Assembly: GCF_014084105.1 (NCBI RefSeq)
Contig: NZ_CP048289.1
Coordinates: forward strand, 3,791,922-3,855,921
Direction of reading: 5' to 3'
Length of the DNA: 64,000 nt
DNA from: Streptacidiphilus sp. P02-A3a
Lineage (GTDB): Bacteria; Actinomycetota; Actinomycetes; Streptomycetales; Streptomycetaceae
The translations under genes were made by a program, and so were the position numbers. The notes under the pieces were generated by a model. It searched no databases, had not been told where the DNA came from, and worked only from the letters and a program-made list of their open reading frames with translations. Shown one piece after another: positions 63,359 through 64,000 of this stretch (its first letter is position 1; each line of letters begins with the position of its first letter).

Positions 63359-63813
63359 GACGAGGCGGCGGCCGCCCATCTCTTCCGGGTGGGCCCGTCC
63401 GCCTTCAGGACGTCGGAGGCCGCGACGACCGTGGCTCCGGAGCTGCTGCGACTGATGGACGGCATGCGTGACGTTCCGGCCTTCGTGGTCGGGGCGGCGC
63501 AGGACGTGCTCGCGGCCAAAGCGATGGCGCGCGAGCTGTACCGCGGTTTCGCCCGGTACGACAACCTGCTGCGCATGATCTTCCTCGATCCCTTCGCGCG
63601 CGAGTTCTACGCCGACTGGGACCACGCGGCACGGATCGCGGTGGGCAACCTCCGCGCGTCCTCCTCGCCCCCGGGCAGCACCTGTCCGTGTACAGCGCGG
63701 AACCCGGCGGCACCAGCGCCGATGCCCTGGGCCTGCTCGGCCAGCTGTCCGAGCAGGAAGCGGCCCTGACGGACCGGACCGAGCCCGCAGTGGAAGGAGA
63801 ACCCCGATCATGA
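63359..63813 (+). pseudogene. Remnant of an XRE regulator with MmyB-like domain
   Basis: The first part encodes DEAAAAHLFRV, ELLRLMDGMRDVPAFVVGAAQDVL and FLDPFAREFYADWDHAA, typical of the MmyB ligand domain; no helix-turn-helix precedes it. After NLRA (about 63657) roughly 60 residues are missing, and the frame changes. Then PGQHLSVYSAEPGGTSADAL, the usual C-terminal end, follows to a TGA at 63811-63813. That stop overlaps the ATG of the next gene. The intact relative is at 10204-11136. The N-terminal loss and internal deletion make it non-functional as written. Confidence 0.75.
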
Positions 63814-64000
63814 CCACGTCCTTGTCCGACGCCGCCGGTACTTTCGAGATCGCCGGTAAGAAGGTCGCCCGTCTCGGCTTCGGCGCCATGCGCCTGACCG
63901 GACTCGGGGTGTGGGGTGAGCCCGAGGACCGCCGGGAGTGCGTCCGGGTGGTGCGCCGCGCCGGAGGCGATCCATCCCTACCGCGACGACGTGCTGATCG
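63810..64000 (+). pseudogene. Aldo/keto reductase with an internal deletion, 3' end beyond the window
   Basis: The ATG at 63810 starts MTTSLSDAAGTF and continues IAGKKVARLGFGAMRLTG, the usual N-terminus. After RVVRRA (about 63960) the sequence changes frame and resumes as EAIHPYRDDVLI, which normally lies about 25 residues later. The missing stretch would carry the catalytic Asp and Tyr. The gene is broken unless the gap is an assembly error. It follows the XRE remnant in the same direction. Confidence 0.72.

Noticed and set aside
63260-63769. A 169-codon plus-strand frame, considered as an intact small protein
   Set aside because: Its middle matches an MmyB ligand domain, but the HTH is absent and the end is out of frame with the family C-terminus. 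It is better treated as a regulator remnant.

Overview
The window is chromosomal DNA of a very high-GC actinomycete, almost certainly a member of the Streptomycetaceae (Streptomyces, Kitasatospora or Streptacidiphilus). Signs of this are the conservon of four signalling genes plus a P450, the dense GTGA/ATGA start-stop overlaps, the very G/C-rich third codon positions, and the many paired regulators and catabolic enzymes. I saw no rRNA or tRNA genes, CRISPR arrays, transposases or phage genes.

Layout. 1-4.4 kb: conservon (sensor-kinase-like protein, roadblock protein, DUF742 protein, Ras-like GTPase, CYP157-type P450), read leftwards. 4.4-8 kb: two methyltransferases and an XRE-cupin regulator, plus an SDR-MarR pair that is probably leaderless. 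8-13 kb: class A penicillin-binding protein, an XRE regulator divergent from an aldo/keto reductase, and the DNA repair protein Ogt. 13-20 kb: a leftward operon that looks like a complete RiPP cluster: MFS exporter, S9 peptidase, a 39-residue precursor peptide, a B12-binding radical SAM enzyme, a DUF5825-type partner, a small secreted peptide and a Cys-rich protein. 20-30 kb: small proteins, several regulator-enzyme pairs (GNAT/TetR, Lrp/oxidoreductase, XRE/methionine aminopeptidase), a secreted beta-helix protein and a membrane glycosyltransferase-like protein. 30-37 kb: an ABC exporter with a broken ATPase domain, a NUDIX protein, a TetR/FAD-monooxygenase pair with a perfect operator, and GlgX.

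38-51.5 kb is a catabolic island. A GntR regulator faces FAH hydrolase, extradiol dioxygenase, MhpA-like hydroxylase and acetoacetyl-CoA synthetase genes. An IclR regulator faces cyclase, ACMSD-like amidohydrolase, FAD monooxygenase, MFS, BKACE and a second amidohydrolase. FAH-type and BKACE reactions can both release acetoacetate, which the synthetase would activate, so the two halves may form one pathway for an aromatic compound I cannot identify.

51.5-55.5 kb is a small cellulose locus: two GH6 cellulases around a LacI/CebR-like repressor, with four CebR-type boxes. 55.8-64 kb: carbonic anhydrase, an S9 peptidase, a hydroxyisobutyrate-dehydrogenase-like enzyme, an ankyrin protein, a flotillin-like protein and two small proteins. 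Last come the remnants of an XRE/MmyB-type regulator and an aldo/keto reductase. Three genes (ABC ATPase, XRE remnant, terminal reductase) carry internal out-of-frame deletions, which are either real decay or assembly gaps.
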